From: GCA-002793235 sp965267355
Lineage (GTDB): Bacteria > Bacteroidota > Bacteroidia > Flavobacteriales_E > Vicingaceae
NCBI GenBank assembly: GCA_965267355.1
Contig: OZ253956.1
Span: 2,790,001-2,854,000 of the forward strand
DNA: 64,000 bases
Reading direction: 5' to 3'
Shown: positions 32,913 to 42,101 of the stretch, in pieces
Position numbering within the stretch: position 1 is the first letter of the stretch
Layout of the letters: each line of letters opens with the position of its first letter
Notes under the pieces: model-generated
What the model was told of the DNA's origin: nothing
Databases searched by the model: none
What the model saw: the letters and a program-made list of their open reading frames with translations, nothing else
Program-made: the position numbers and the translations under genes

Positions 32913-34703
32913 ATGAAAATCAAGAACAAAGCTATTTATACCGTTATTTCTTTAACAGTATCGCTTAGTATTTTATCATGTGGAGGTGGATCTGAAACAA
33001 AAGATGAAAGCAATACAAAAAATGAAAATGTAAGCGAAGTTGTAATCAGTCATGAATTATCTGATGCACAAATGCTTAACCCTGTTAACTATTCCGATGC
33101 TGGTGCAGGGTATATCTTAAAAAACATCTTTTACCCTTTATTAGGAATTGACTTTAAAACTTTAGAATTAGTTCCTATTGTTGCTAAGTCTCGACCTGAA
33201 ATTGAGATCACAGAAGATAACAAAATGAAGATTACCTATGAAATTAGAGAAGAAGCAACTTGGGATGATGGAACACCTATCACTTCTAAAGATGTTGAGT
33301 TTACCATTAAAGTGATTAAAAATCCTAAAGTTGATAACGTAAACAATAAACCTTATTACGAGTTTATTGAAGACATTATTTTTTACGATGACAACCCGAA
33401 GAAATTTACTTTTATGTGTAGAGATGTATACATTTTAGCAGAAGTAATGAGTGGTGATCCGCCATTATTACCAAAAAGTGTTTACGATCCTAATAACTTA
33501 ATGGATGAATTTACCATTCCTCAATTAACTCAAAACCAAGAAGAATTAGCTTCTAACCCTAAAATTATTGAGTTTGCTGAGAGTTTTAACTCTGAAAAAC
33601 ACCAAAGAGATCCAAAGCATATTATCGGTTCGGGGCCTTACTTATTAAAAGAATGGCAAACAGGTCAAAAAATTGTTTTACAGAAAAAAGAAAACTGGTG
33701 GGGTGATAAATTAACTGGACAAGGAATGTATTTTGATGTTTTTCCTCCTGAAATTGTTTACTTAACTATTAATGACCAAACAACTGCTAAAGAAGCATTA
33801 ATTGCTGGTGAAGTTGATGTGATGAGAGGTATTAAAGCTAAAGATTACAAGGAGTTATTAGAAACTAAAAAGTTTACCAATAACTTTAACCCACACACAC
33901 CTCCTCAAATGGCATATACCTATTTAGGTATTAATGTAAGAAAACCTATGTTCTCAGACAAAAGAACCAGACAAGCATTGGCACATTTAATTGATGTGGA
34001 TAAAATAATCGACAAAATCGCCTTAGGCTATGGAGAAAGAGCAATTGGTCCTATACATCCTGCAAAAGAAAAGATGTACAACAATAATATTAAGCCTTAC
34101 GAATACAGCCCTGAGAAAGCGAAAGCTTTGTTAGCGGAAGCTGGTTGGAGTGATACTGATGGTGATGGTATTTTAGATAACACTATTGATGGTGATAAAG
34201 TAAAATTTGAAATGTCTTACTTATACAACCAAGGTAATGATACCAGAAAAGCAGTAGGTTTATTACTACAGGAAGAAGCTAGAAAAGTAGGTATTACAGT
34301 TAATGTAATTTCTCAAGACTGGTCAATTTTCTTAGAGAACACCAAAGCTCACGATTTCGATATGTATTATGGTGCCTGGATTAGTACCCCTATTCCAAAT
34401 GATCACAAACAAATTTATCATACTTCTTCATATAATGGCGGTTCTAACTATACTGGTTTTGGTAATGATGAAACTGATGCCTTAATAGATGAAATTAGAG
34501 TAACCATTGATGAAGACAAACGAGCTGAATTAAACTATAAATTTCAAGAGATATTACACGATGAATGCTCTTATATTTATTTGTATTATCCAAAAGAAAG
34601 AATTGGTATCCACAAAAGATTTGATGGAGCTGAAACTTCTGCAATGAGACCTGGATACAACCTTATCAACTTTAAGGTAAATAAAGCGGGTGCTACACAT
34701 TAA
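32913..34703 (+). CDS. Peptide-type ABC transporter substrate-binding lipoprotein (SBP family 5)
   Basis: 596 residues. Lipoprotein signal ending LSC with lipidated Cys23, then an acidic spacer. SBP_bac_5 hallmarks: LVPIVAKSRPEIEITEDNKM, WDDGTPITSKDVEFTIK, IGSGPYLLKEWQTGQKIVL and, toward the C-terminus, DVMRGIKAKDY and AEAGWSDTDGDGILD. These match the DppA/OppA type. It would capture oligopeptides or another solute in the periplasm for the two permeases encoded next. The ATP-binding subunits are not in the window. The substrate could also be a nickel complex or sugar, as in other members of the family. Confidence 0.88.
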   Translation: MKIKNKAIYTVISLTVSLSILSCGGGSETKDESNTKNENVSEVVISHELSDAQMLNPVNYSDAGAGYILKNIFYPLLGIDFKTLELVPIVAKSRPEIEITEDNKMKITYEIREEATWDDGTPITSKDVEFTIKVIKNPKVDNVNNKPYYEFIEDIIFYDDNPKKFTFMCRDVYILAEVMSGDPPLLPKSVYDPNNLMDEFTIPQLTQNQEELASNPKIIEFAESFNSEKHQRDPKHIIGSGPYLLKEWQTGQKIVLQKKENWWGDKLTGQGMYFDVFPPEIVYLTINDQTTAKEALIAGEVDVMRGIKAKDYKELLETKKFTNNFNPHTPPQMAYTYLGINVRKPMFSDKRTRQALAHLIDVDKIIDKIALGYGERAIGPIHPAKEKMYNNNIKPYEYSPEKAKALLAEAGWSDTDGDGILDNTIDGDKVKFEMSYLYNQGNDTRKAVGLLLQEEARKVGITVNVISQDWSIFLENTKAHDFDMYYGAWISTPIPNDHKQIYHTSSYNGGSNYTGFGNDETDALIDEIRVTIDEDKRAELNYKFQEILHDECSYIYLYYPKERIGIHKRFDGAETSAMRPGYNLINFKVNKAGATH

Positions 34704-34729
34704 TATTGAGCAAAAGCTTTAAGTAGAAC

Positions 34730-36157
34730 ATGCTAAAGTACATTGTAAAAAGATTACTAATTTTTATACCAACGTTAATAGCGATTTCGCTATTAACGTT
34801 TGTTATAAGTATCAATGCCCCTGGTGACCCTGTTGAAACCATGCTTAACCAAAGTGTTGGTGGTGATGGAATGAGTGGCGAAAAATTAGCCAACGAAAAA
34901 TCTTATATTGATAAAAGAAAAGAATTAGGATTTGATTTACCTCTATTTTACTTTGCTTTTACAAACGCTACTTACCCTGACACTCTATATAAAATTCCTA
35001 AAAAACTACACCGAGATAATTTACAAAGATTATCATATGAGTATGGTGTTTGGAATAATGTGTCTAACTATTATCTTGCTTTAAGAAATTTTGAAAACAG
35101 TATTTATGAGATACAGATTACTGATAAAACCAGCAAAGATTTAAGAAAAATTAAGGATGCTCTAAGCTCTCTATATATTAACTATACTCCTGAAAAAACA
35201 GATGCTATTATTGAGAACATAGAGTTTGATTTCATGAAAAACTCTACCATTAAAAACTATTCTGCAAATCGTTTTTATCATTTTCTGAATTCATACAACC
35301 AAATGAAGATGGAGAAAAGTACAGTAAACCGTTATATTCCTAAGTTTGTTTGGTACGGATTTAACAATCAATATCACAATTGGATTTCAGGCTTCCTAAC
35401 TGGAGATTTTGGAACATCATATCAAGATAAAAGGCCAGTAAGTTCTAAAGTGTTTGACGCCCTAAAATGGTCAATGATTTTGAGTATTCTTTCTATAGTA
35501 ATTGCGTATTTAATAGCTATTCCTCTTGGAGTTCGTTCGGCTGTTGACAAAGGTAAATGGTCAGAAAAATTAATTACTACTGGCTTGTTTTTACTTTACT
35601 CTTTACCAAACTTCTGGATAGCCACCATACTGATTAGGTACCTGGGTGATGGTAACGGTATAGGCTGGTTCCCAACATTTGGTTTGGGTAGTTTACCGCA
35701 AGATGCACCGTTTTGGGACAGATTTTTTGAAACAGCATATCATTTTGTATTACCTCTATTTTGTTTAACCTATGCTTCTTTTGCTTTCATATCAAGACAA
35801 ATGAGAGGTGGAATGTTAAACGTATTAGAAATGGATTATATCCGAACTGCCAGAGCTAAAGGATTAAAGAAAAAGGTTGTGATTTGGAAGCATGCTTTCA
35901 GAAACTCTTTAATTCCAATTATAACATTATTTGCTAGTATTTTCCCTCTTGCTATTTCTGGTTCTTTTATTATTGAAGTAATCTTCTCCATACCAGGCAT
36001 GGGACAATTGAGTTTAAAAGCAATTTTTGCTAGAGATTACCCTGTTGTATTTACAGTATTAATGTTTACAGCTATACTAACCTTAATCGGTAATTTAGTT
36101 GCAGATGTGTTATATGCTTACGTTGATCCACGAATTTCATTTTCAAGTAAAAAGTAG
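34730..36157 (+). CDS. ABC transporter permease, DppB-like, with large periplasmic insertion
   Basis: 475 residues, against roughly 310-330 for standard DppB proteins. The N-terminal helix YIVKRLLIFIPTLIAISLLT and GDPVETM are canonical, as are GDFGTSYQDKRPV (from about residue 225) and the EAA loop around YIRTARAKGLKKKVVIWKHAFRNSL. In between, residues about 77-212 form an insertion without membrane segments that replaces the short loop in other family members. Five to six membrane helices follow. It begins 26 bases after the binding-protein gene and its stop abuts the next ATG. Confidence 0.87.
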   Translation: MLKYIVKRLLIFIPTLIAISLLTFVISINAPGDPVETMLNQSVGGDGMSGEKLANEKSYIDKRKELGFDLPLFYFAFTNATYPDTLYKIPKKLHRDNLQRLSYEYGVWNNVSNYYLALRNFENSIYEIQITDKTSKDLRKIKDALSSLYINYTPEKTDAIIENIEFDFMKNSTIKNYSANRFYHFLNSYNQMKMEKSTVNRYIPKFVWYGFNNQYHNWISGFLTGDFGTSYQDKRPVSSKVFDALKWSMILSILSIVIAYLIAIPLGVRSAVDKGKWSEKLITTGLFLLYSLPNFWIATILIRYLGDGNGIGWFPTFGLGSLPQDAPFWDRFFETAYHFVLPLFCLTYASFAFISRQMRGGMLNVLEMDYIRTARAKGLKKKVVIWKHAFRNSLIPIITLFASIFPLAISGSFIIEVIFSIPGMGQLSLKAIFARDYPVVFTVLMFTAILTLIGNLVADVLYAYVDPRISFSSKK

Positions 36158-37519
36158 ATGAGTTTTTTAAAGAACATATTATTTCGATCTAAACTTAAAG
36201 AAGATGCCACTCTAAATCTTTCAGATCAAAGAGAATCGTTTACTGGAAATGAAGACGAAAGCTACTGGGCTATTGTTAGAAAACAATTTAGAAAGAACAG
36301 AATAGCTGTTTGGTCATTAAGGGTGGTGTACTTTTTTGTCTTAATTGCTTTATTGGCTGATTTTCTCGCTAATGAAAAACCTATTGCATGTAAATATGAG
36401 GGTAATGTTTATTTCCCTGTATTTAAAGAGTATGCTGTTGATTTAGGAATTTCCGATTGGCAGAAAGATTTTTTAAATGTTTCGTGGAAAGATTTAGAGT
36501 ATGAATGGGCAGTTTGGCCATTAACTCCTTACCTACCAAAAAACATTGATTTTATGAATACATCTGTTGGTCCTTTTGATGAACAAGATGTAGAATCCGG
36601 TAAATGGAAACATTGGCTGGGAACAGATGCATTAGGACACGATGTGTTGGCTGGAATGATACATGGTACAAGAATAGCTTTATTGGTAGGTATTGTATCT
36701 ATGGGGATTGCCGCAATTATAGGCATATTCTTTGGGGCTATTGCTGGTTATTATGGTGACGAAAAATTGAAGATGAGCATAGGTTCACTAATTGTTAATA
36801 TTATTGGTTTTATTTTCGCTGTGTTTTACGGTTTTGGAACTCGTTCTTATACTTTAGCTGATGCTATTGGTGAATCATTTGGCAGTTTTATGGTAGAGTT
36901 ATTCCTCAGCTTACTAATATTTATTGGAGTAATGATTGTATTCAAATACATATCTAAACTATTCAAAAAAACACCTTTCTTATCAAAAGAAATTGTAATA
37001 CCTGTTGACATTTTAATTAGCAGATTAATAGAAGTAGTAGTTTCTATTCCTAGATTATTCTTAATTATTTCCATTGCAGCGGTGGTTGCTAAACCTTCCA
37101 TCTTTATTGTAATGATGATTATTGGATTAACCACTTGGACAGGTATTGCAAGATTTACTAGAGCAGAATTATTACGAGTTAGAAACCTTGAATATATTGA
37201 GGCAGCAAATGCTTTAGGTTATAAAGAATTTAGAATTATTGTAAAACATGCGTTACCAAATGCTTTATCACCAGTATTAATCTCCATAGCCTTTGGTATT
37301 GCATCTGCAATATTAATTGAATCTACCCTATCGTTTATCGGTGTAGGTGTTCCTGCAGAAACCATAACTTGGGGATCATTATTGTCAGCTTCCCGTCAGG
37401 ATGCAGCTGCATGGTGGCTAGCCATTTTCCCTGGTTTTGCAATATTTATTACTGTAACAGTTTATAATTTAATTGGTGAAGGATTAACCGATGCAATGAA
37501 TCCAAAACTGAAGAAATAG
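36158..37519 (+). CDS. ABC transporter permease, DppC-like, with extra membrane segments
   Basis: 453 residues, against roughly 290-300 for standard DppC. Residues 1-60 hold the leader with RKQFRKNRIAVWSL; GTDALGHDVLAGMIHGTRIALLVG is canonical (about 155-178). After GAIAGYYGDEKLKM an insertion at about residues 205-282 carries two further hydrophobic segments, then the canonical chain resumes with ISRLIEVVVSIPRLFLIIS. The EAA loop is EAANALGYKEFRIIVKHALPNAL. A second extra loop lies at residues about 72-150 before the conserved GTDALGHD. Translated directly after the DppB-like permease. Confidence 0.87.
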   Translation: MSFLKNILFRSKLKEDATLNLSDQRESFTGNEDESYWAIVRKQFRKNRIAVWSLRVVYFFVLIALLADFLANEKPIACKYEGNVYFPVFKEYAVDLGISDWQKDFLNVSWKDLEYEWAVWPLTPYLPKNIDFMNTSVGPFDEQDVESGKWKHWLGTDALGHDVLAGMIHGTRIALLVGIVSMGIAAIIGIFFGAIAGYYGDEKLKMSIGSLIVNIIGFIFAVFYGFGTRSYTLADAIGESFGSFMVELFLSLLIFIGVMIVFKYISKLFKKTPFLSKEIVIPVDILISRLIEVVVSIPRLFLIISIAAVVAKPSIFIVMMIIGLTTWTGIARFTRAELLRVRNLEYIEAANALGYKEFRIIVKHALPNALSPVLISIAFGIASAILIESTLSFIGVGVPAETITWGSLLSASRQDAAAWWLAIFPGFAIFITVTVYNLIGEGLTDAMNPKLKK

Positions 37520-37542
37520 GCATACCTATCTAATGCCACTTA

Positions 37543-37576
37543 AAAAAGGTGAATAAGTTTGTTATTCACCTTTTTT
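37543..37576. terminator. Bidirectional terminator after the ABC operon
   Basis: Stem AAAAAAGGTGAATAA / TTATTCACCTTTTTT with a GTTTG loop. T-run on the plus side and A-run on the other; the minus-strand MazG-like gene stops at 37578 immediately beside it. Confidence 0.9.
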
Positions 37577-37577
37577 G

Positions 37578-37985
37578 CTAATTATTAAGTATTGTTTTTA
37601 TATCGGGCTTAAAGTATTGATCACTCTTTAACACCTTACCATCTTCTCGATAAATTGGTTGCCCATTTTTATCTAATTTACTCATGTTGCTAGCTTGTAT
37701 CTCTCTAAAAACCTCTTCTATCTTATCTTGCAGCCCGTGTTTCAACATAGTACCACACAAAATGTAAAGCATATCTCCACAAGCATCTGCAACCTCTACC
37801 AAATCACCTCTTTCTGCAGCTTCTAAGTATTCCTCATTCTCCTCACGCATTAACTTATATCGCAATAAATAATCCTTCTCATCTATTTTCCCAACAGGCT
37901 GCTCCTCGTTCCCAATTTTAAAAGCTTCGTGAAATTCTTTAACCATATTTATGGTTTCTGAAAGAGTTAGTTTCTGGTCTGACAT
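37578..37985 (-). CDS. MazG-like nucleotide pyrophosphohydrolase
   Basis: About 135 residues. The MazG/PRA-PH-type helical core is visible as LRYKLMREENEEYLEAAERGDLVEVADACGDMLYILCG (split by helices): EExxEY with E-x-x-x-D further on, the acidic residues that bind Mg2+. This fold hydrolyses nucleotide triphosphates (house-cleaning type). The reading frame opens at 38009, but ATG 37983-37985 (MSDQKLT) gives the usual family start. Ends 1-2 bases from the terminator shared with the ABC operon. Exact substrate unknown. Confidence 0.8.
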   Translation of the reverse strand: MSDQKLTLSETINMVKEFHEAFKIGNEEQPVGKIDEKDYLLRYKLMREENEEYLEAAERGDLVEVADACGDMLYILCGTMLKHGLQDKIEEVFREIQASNMSKLDKNGQPIYREDGKVLKSDQYFKPDIKTILNN

Positions 37986-38080
37986 AGTTTTAATTTTAGC
38001 ATTGAACAAATATCAAAAATCAAGTGTTAAAACCCTTAAAATTTCTTTAACATTTTTTAACAACGGTTCATAACCTTTAA

Positions 38081-38111
38081 TTGGTTAACAAGACTAGAGT
38101 GCTTATTTTTG
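38081..38111 (+). promoter_or_regulatory. Promoter of the moxR-bat operon
   Basis: TTG (38081-38083), 20-base spacer, then TATTTTTG (38104-38111), the closest match to the Bacteroidota promoter consensus in the window. The moxR start is 22 bases further on. Confidence 0.65.
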
Positions 38112-38133
38112 GTTTTGATAAAACAAATTAGTT

Positions 38134-39183
38134 ATGGAAGAAACAAACTTAAATCAACCAACAGCAGAAGCAGCAAATACAACAAGTACTCCAACTTCTA
38201 ATGTTGATATAAAAGCATTGAACGATAAAATTCAAAAAGAAAGTGCTTTTGTTGACATGGTTACAATGGAAATGAACAAAGTAATTATTGGTCAGCAACA
38301 CATGACTGAGCGATTATTAATTGGTTTATTATCTAACGGGCACATTTTGTTAGAGGGAGTTCCCGGGTTAGCAAAAACATTAGCCATTAACACTTTAGCA
38401 AAAACTGTAGATGCACAGTTTAGTAGAGTTCAGTTTACTCCAGACTTACTTCCTGCTGATGTTATCGGTACTATGATATACAATCAAAAGCAAGAAGCTT
38501 TCTCAGTTAAGAAGGGTCCCATTTTTGCCAATTTTGTTTTAGCAGATGAGATTAACCGTGCTCCTGCAAAAGTTCAAAGTGCTTTACTAGAAGCCATGCA
38601 GGAAAGGCAAATCACTATTGGTGAAGAAACATTTAAATTGCCTGAACCTTTCTTAGTATTAGCCACTCAAAACCCAGTTGAGCAAGAAGGTACCTATCCA
38701 TTACCTGAAGCACAGGTAGATAGATTTATGTTGAAAGTCGTTTTAGATTACCCAAAGAAAGAAGAAGAAAAACTAATCATTAGAAACTCTATCAAGGGCT
38801 TCCCTACTCCAAACTGTGTTATTAAACCTGAAGATATACTAAAAGCTAGAGCTGTTGTGAAGGAGGTGTATATGGATGAAAAAATAGAACAGTACATTGT
38901 TGACATTGTAGATGCTACTAGGTATCCTGAAAATCACAATTTACCTGATTATAAAAACTTAATCACTTTTGGTGGCTCACCAAGAGCAAGTATAAATTTA
39001 GCATTAGCATCTAAAGCTTACGCATTTATTAAGCGTAGAGGCTATGTTATTCCTGAAGATGTTAGAGCAATTTGCCATGATGTATTGAGACACAGAATTG
39101 GCTTAAGCTACGAAGCTGAAGCTGAAAACATCAATTCAGAAGAGATAATCAATGGTATTTTAAACAACGTTGAAATTCCTTAA
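38134..39183 (+). CDS. moxR: MoxR-family AAA+ ATPase
   Basis: 349 residues. P-loop GVPGLAKT (about 75-82), Walker B VLADEINRAP, and sensor 1-type LVLATQNPVEQEGTYPLPEAQ, all standard for MoxR. The N-terminus has an extra Thr/Ala-rich stretch. MoxR ATPases act as chaperones for the von Willebrand factor A (vWA) proteins encoded in the same cluster. First gene of the Bat operon; followed after 92 bases by the DUF58 gene, an unusually wide gap that contains repeats. Confidence 0.92.
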   Translation: MEETNLNQPTAEAANTTSTPTSNVDIKALNDKIQKESAFVDMVTMEMNKVIIGQQHMTERLLIGLLSNGHILLEGVPGLAKTLAINTLAKTVDAQFSRVQFTPDLLPADVIGTMIYNQKQEAFSVKKGPIFANFVLADEINRAPAKVQSALLEAMQERQITIGEETFKLPEPFLVLATQNPVEQEGTYPLPEAQVDRFMLKVVLDYPKKEEEKLIIRNSIKGFPTPNCVIKPEDILKARAVVKEVYMDEKIEQYIVDIVDATRYPENHNLPDYKNLITFGGSPRASINLALASKAYAFIKRRGYVIPEDVRAICHDVLRHRIGLSYEAEAENINSEEIINGILNNVEIP

Positions 39184-39238
39184 AATAGAAATTAGATGTT
39201 AGATAGACAGACCTAAGACTAATTGTCTTGCTAGTCTG

Positions 39239-39284
39239 ATGTCTAACTTCTTTAAATCTAAAAGTCTAACTTCTTATGTCTAAC
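39239..39284. repeat. Direct repeats around the DUF58 start codon
   Basis: The 12-mer GTCTAACTTCTT occurs at 39241-39252 and 39264-39275, and the 9-mer ATGTCTAAC at 39239-39247 and again at 39276-39284, where the second copy supplies the DUF58 start codon and its first residues (MSN). Upstream (39197-39214) lies a degenerate inverted copy (GTTAGATAGACAGAC). These are imperfect inverted and direct repeats of unknown role. Confidence 0.6.
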
Positions 39285-40157
39285 CTAAGCACATCTGAAC
39301 TACTTAAAAAAGTAAGAAAGATAGAGATTAAAACCCGTGGTTTGAGTAATCAAATCTTTTCGGGTGAATATCACTCTGCCTTTAAAGGTAGAGGTATGGC
39401 TTTTAGTGAGGTTAGAGAATACCAACACGGTGATGAAATAAGAACCATTGACTGGAATGTAACCGCTCGTTTTAATCATCCCTATGTAAAGGTATTTGAA
39501 GAAGAGCGTGAGATGACCGTGATGCTATTAGTTGATGTGAGTGGTTCTAAAGAATTCGGAACTCAATTAAAAAGCAAACAAGAATTAGCCACTGAGATTT
39601 GTGCAGTACTTGCTTTTTCTGCAATTACCAATAACGATAAAGTTGGTGTGATTTTCTTTTCTGATCAAATTGAAAAATTCATTCCTCCTAAAAAAGGAAG
39701 AAGTCACATTTTAATGATTATTAGAGATTTAATTGACTTTGAACCAGAAAGCAAAGGAACTGATATAGAGCAAGCTTTAAAGTACTTTAATAATGTTATT
39801 AAAAAAAGATGTACAGCTTTCTTATTATCTGATTTTGTAACCAACAAGAGTTTTGAAAATGCTTTAAAAATAGCTAATAGAAAACATGACGTTATCGCTT
39901 TAAGACTTTTTGATAAAGCCGAAGAAGAATTACCCAATATAGGCTTGGTTCCAATTTTAGATGCTGAAACTGGTAAAACAAGATGGGTAAATACTTCGAG
40001 TAAAGAAACTCAAAAAGAATACAAAATAGAGGCGCTTAAGAGATATGATATACTAAATAATACTTTTAGAAAATCTGGAGTTGACAATGCTACCATTGGC
40101 ACTCACGAAGATTACGTTAAGCCTTTAATGAACCTATTTAAACGAAGAGGAGCATAA
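39276..40157 (+). CDS. DUF58 domain protein
   Basis: 293 residues, soluble. DUF58 signature seen as RGLSNQIFSGEYHSAFKGRG, SEVREYQHGDEIRTIDWNVT, ARFNHPYVKVFEEERE, with a vWA-like core starting VMLLVDVSGSKEFG (Asp-x-Ser-x-Ser-like MIDAS). Part of the Bat operon, where it works with MoxR and BatA/BatB in an unresolved role in envelope integrity or oxidative stress survival. Its stop codon overlaps the next ATG (TAATG). Confidence 0.9.
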   Translation: MSNLSTSELLKKVRKIEIKTRGLSNQIFSGEYHSAFKGRGMAFSEVREYQHGDEIRTIDWNVTARFNHPYVKVFEEEREMTVMLLVDVSGSKEFGTQLKSKQELATEICAVLAFSAITNNDKVGVIFFSDQIEKFIPPKKGRSHILMIIRDLIDFEPESKGTDIEQALKYFNNVIKKRCTAFLLSDFVTNKSFENALKIANRKHDVIALRLFDKAEEELPNIGLVPILDAETGKTRWVNTSSKETQKEYKIEALKRYDILNNTFRKSGVDNATIGTHEDYVKPLMNLFKRRGA

Positions 40158-41110
40158 TGAGAAAGTTAATTTACATTCTATTCGTTCTGTTTGGAGCATT
40201 AAATCTTAATGCTCAAGACATTGAAGTAAGTTCTTCTATTGATACTAATTATTTATTATTTGGTGAACAAACTCAAATTCATTTAAAAGTTAAATGTCAA
40301 TTAAATGGTGAGAAGATTAATGTTAAATTCCCTCACATCATTGACACACTCAATGAATTTGTTGAAGTAGTTCATTCCTCTCCTATTGATACTTCGTACC
40401 CAGACAAAAATGATTTAAGTGTTTTTGAACAAACACAAACCATTACCATTACCTCTTTTGATTCAGGATATTACTTATTACCTCCATTTAAATTTACGGT
40501 GGGTGGTGATACTGTATCTACTTCAGAAGAACTGTTCATTGATGTTCAACCTGTTGCGGTAGATACATCCAAAGCCATTTTTGACATTAAAAAACCAATA
40601 GAAGAGCCTTTCTCCATTATAGATTGGTTAAAAGAAAACTGGATTTGGATAGTAGCTATTTTAGTAGTTATCATTTTAATTATTGTTTTAATTAAATTCT
40701 TAAAAAACAGGTCTGAACCTGTAGTTGAAGAAGTTGTTCCAGATATTCCAATTCATGAACTTGCTCTTCAACATCTTGAAAAACTACGGGAGCAGAATTT
40801 ATGGCAATCAGGCAAGGTAAAACAATACCATTCAGAAATATCTGAGATTCTAAGAACATACTTAGAAGACAGATATAAAATGCCAGCACTAGAAAACACT
40901 ACTGATGAAATTATCCAGAGCTTACGTTTTCAGACTATTAGCCCAGATGTATTAGCTAAACTGAATCAAACATTAGCCCTAGCTGATTTAGTGAAGTTTG
41001 CAAAAGAGCAACCTTTACCTGCTGAGAATGAGCTTTCATTGGTAAACGCTATCGAATTTGTAAATCAAACCAAACAGATTGTTGTAACTCCAGACACCGA
41101 CAATGCTTAA
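40157..41110 (+). CDS. Bat-operon membrane protein, BatD-like N-terminal part
   Basis: 317 residues: signal peptide (MRKLIYILFVLFGALNLNAQ), an extracytoplasmic beta domain of about 125 residues (DIEVSSSIDTNYLLFGEQTQ resembling the BatD repeat domain), one membrane helix at about residues 160-180 (WIWIVAILVVIILIIVLIKF), and a helical cytoplasmic C-terminus (SEILRTYLEDRYKMPALENT). The order matches the unnamed gene often found between DUF58 and batA in Bacteroidota. Overlaps batA by 8 bases. Function not known. Confidence 0.75.
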   Translation: MRKLIYILFVLFGALNLNAQDIEVSSSIDTNYLLFGEQTQIHLKVKCQLNGEKINVKFPHIIDTLNEFVEVVHSSPIDTSYPDKNDLSVFEQTQTITITSFDSGYYLLPPFKFTVGGDTVSTSEELFIDVQPVAVDTSKAIFDIKKPIEEPFSIIDWLKENWIWIVAILVVIILIIVLIKFLKNRSEPVVEEVVPDIPIHELALQHLEKLREQNLWQSGKVKQYHSEISEILRTYLEDRYKMPALENTTDEIIQSLRFQTISPDVLAKLNQTLALADLVKFAKEQPLPAENELSLVNAIEFVNQTKQIVVTPDTDNA

Positions 41111-42101
41111 CGATTGGAGAAATATCACTTTTGCTAACCCAGAATTTTTCTGGGCTTTGCTCATTATACCTATAATGGTAGCATGGTATATTTTACGTCA
41201 AAAAAAATTATATGGAACTGTTAAGTTTACTTCAACTAAACCATTTGCAACATCAACTCTTGGCAACTTCAGACATAGTTTAATAGTTTTAAGATGTATT
41301 GGTTTAGCTGCTTTAATTACTGCTATTGCAAGACCTCAAACTTCGTTAAGCTGGCAAGATGTAACAACTGAAGGAATTGATATTGTTATAGCATTAGATA
41401 TTTCTGGAAGTATGTTAGCTGAAGATTTCAGACCTAACCGCTTAGAAGCTTCTAAGCAAGTAGCAATGGATTTCATTTCTGAAAGACCTTACGATAGAAT
41501 TGGTTTAGTGATTTATGGTGGTGAGAGCTTTACTCAGTGTCCATTAACTACAGACCATGATGTGTTGTTAAATCTTTTCGGAGACATACAAAATGGAATG
41601 ATTGAAGATGGTACTGCAATTGGAATGGGACTAGCAACAGCTGTTAGTCGTTTAAAAGATAGTGATGCGATAAGTAAAGTGGCTATTTTATTGACTGATG
41701 GCTCTAACAATTCTGGCTCTATACCTCCTGTTACAGCTGCAGAAATTGCAAGAGAATTTGGAATTAGAGTTTATACCATTGGAGTTGGTTCTAACGGAAC
41801 AGCTCCTACCCCTATGAGAGACCAATTTGGCAGAACGGTTTACCAAAATGTACCTGTAAGAATTGATGAGAAAACTCTAAAAGAAATAGCTAGCGTAGCT
41901 GATGGAGAATACTTTAGAGCCACCAACAAAGATAAATTAGAAGAGATTTATCAAGAAATTGACAAGTTAGAAAAGTCTAAAATTGAAGTAACTGAATACA
42001 AGAAAAAGTCAGAAAAATTCTGGCCATTTGCATTTACTGCTGTAATTGCTTTGTTGCTAGAATTTTTATTGAGAAACTTAATTTTTAAAGGCATTGTTTA
42101 G
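41103..42101 (+). CDS. batA: BatA, von Willebrand factor A membrane protein
   Basis: 332 residues: two N-terminal membrane helices (about 14-30 and 60-78), a vWA domain with complete MIDAS Asp-x-Ser-x-Ser (ALDISGSMLAEDFRPNRLEAS), the threonine loop (GTAIGMGLATAVSRLK) and the aspartate in LLTDGSNNSG, and a C-terminal membrane helix. The vWA domain probably faces the periplasm, binding divalent metal. Together with BatB it is thought to form the core of the Bat complex. The stop overlaps the TTG start of batB. Confidence 0.92.
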   Translation: MLNDWRNITFANPEFFWALLIIPIMVAWYILRQKKLYGTVKFTSTKPFATSTLGNFRHSLIVLRCIGLAALITAIARPQTSLSWQDVTTEGIDIVIALDISGSMLAEDFRPNRLEASKQVAMDFISERPYDRIGLVIYGGESFTQCPLTTDHDVLLNLFGDIQNGMIEDGTAIGMGLATAVSRLKDSDAISKVAILLTDGSNNSGSIPPVTAAEIAREFGIRVYTIGVGSNGTAPTPMRDQFGRTVYQNVPVRIDEKTLKEIASVADGEYFRATNKDKLEEIYQEIDKLEKSKIEVTEYKKKSEKFWPFAFTAVIALLLEFLLRNLIFKGIV

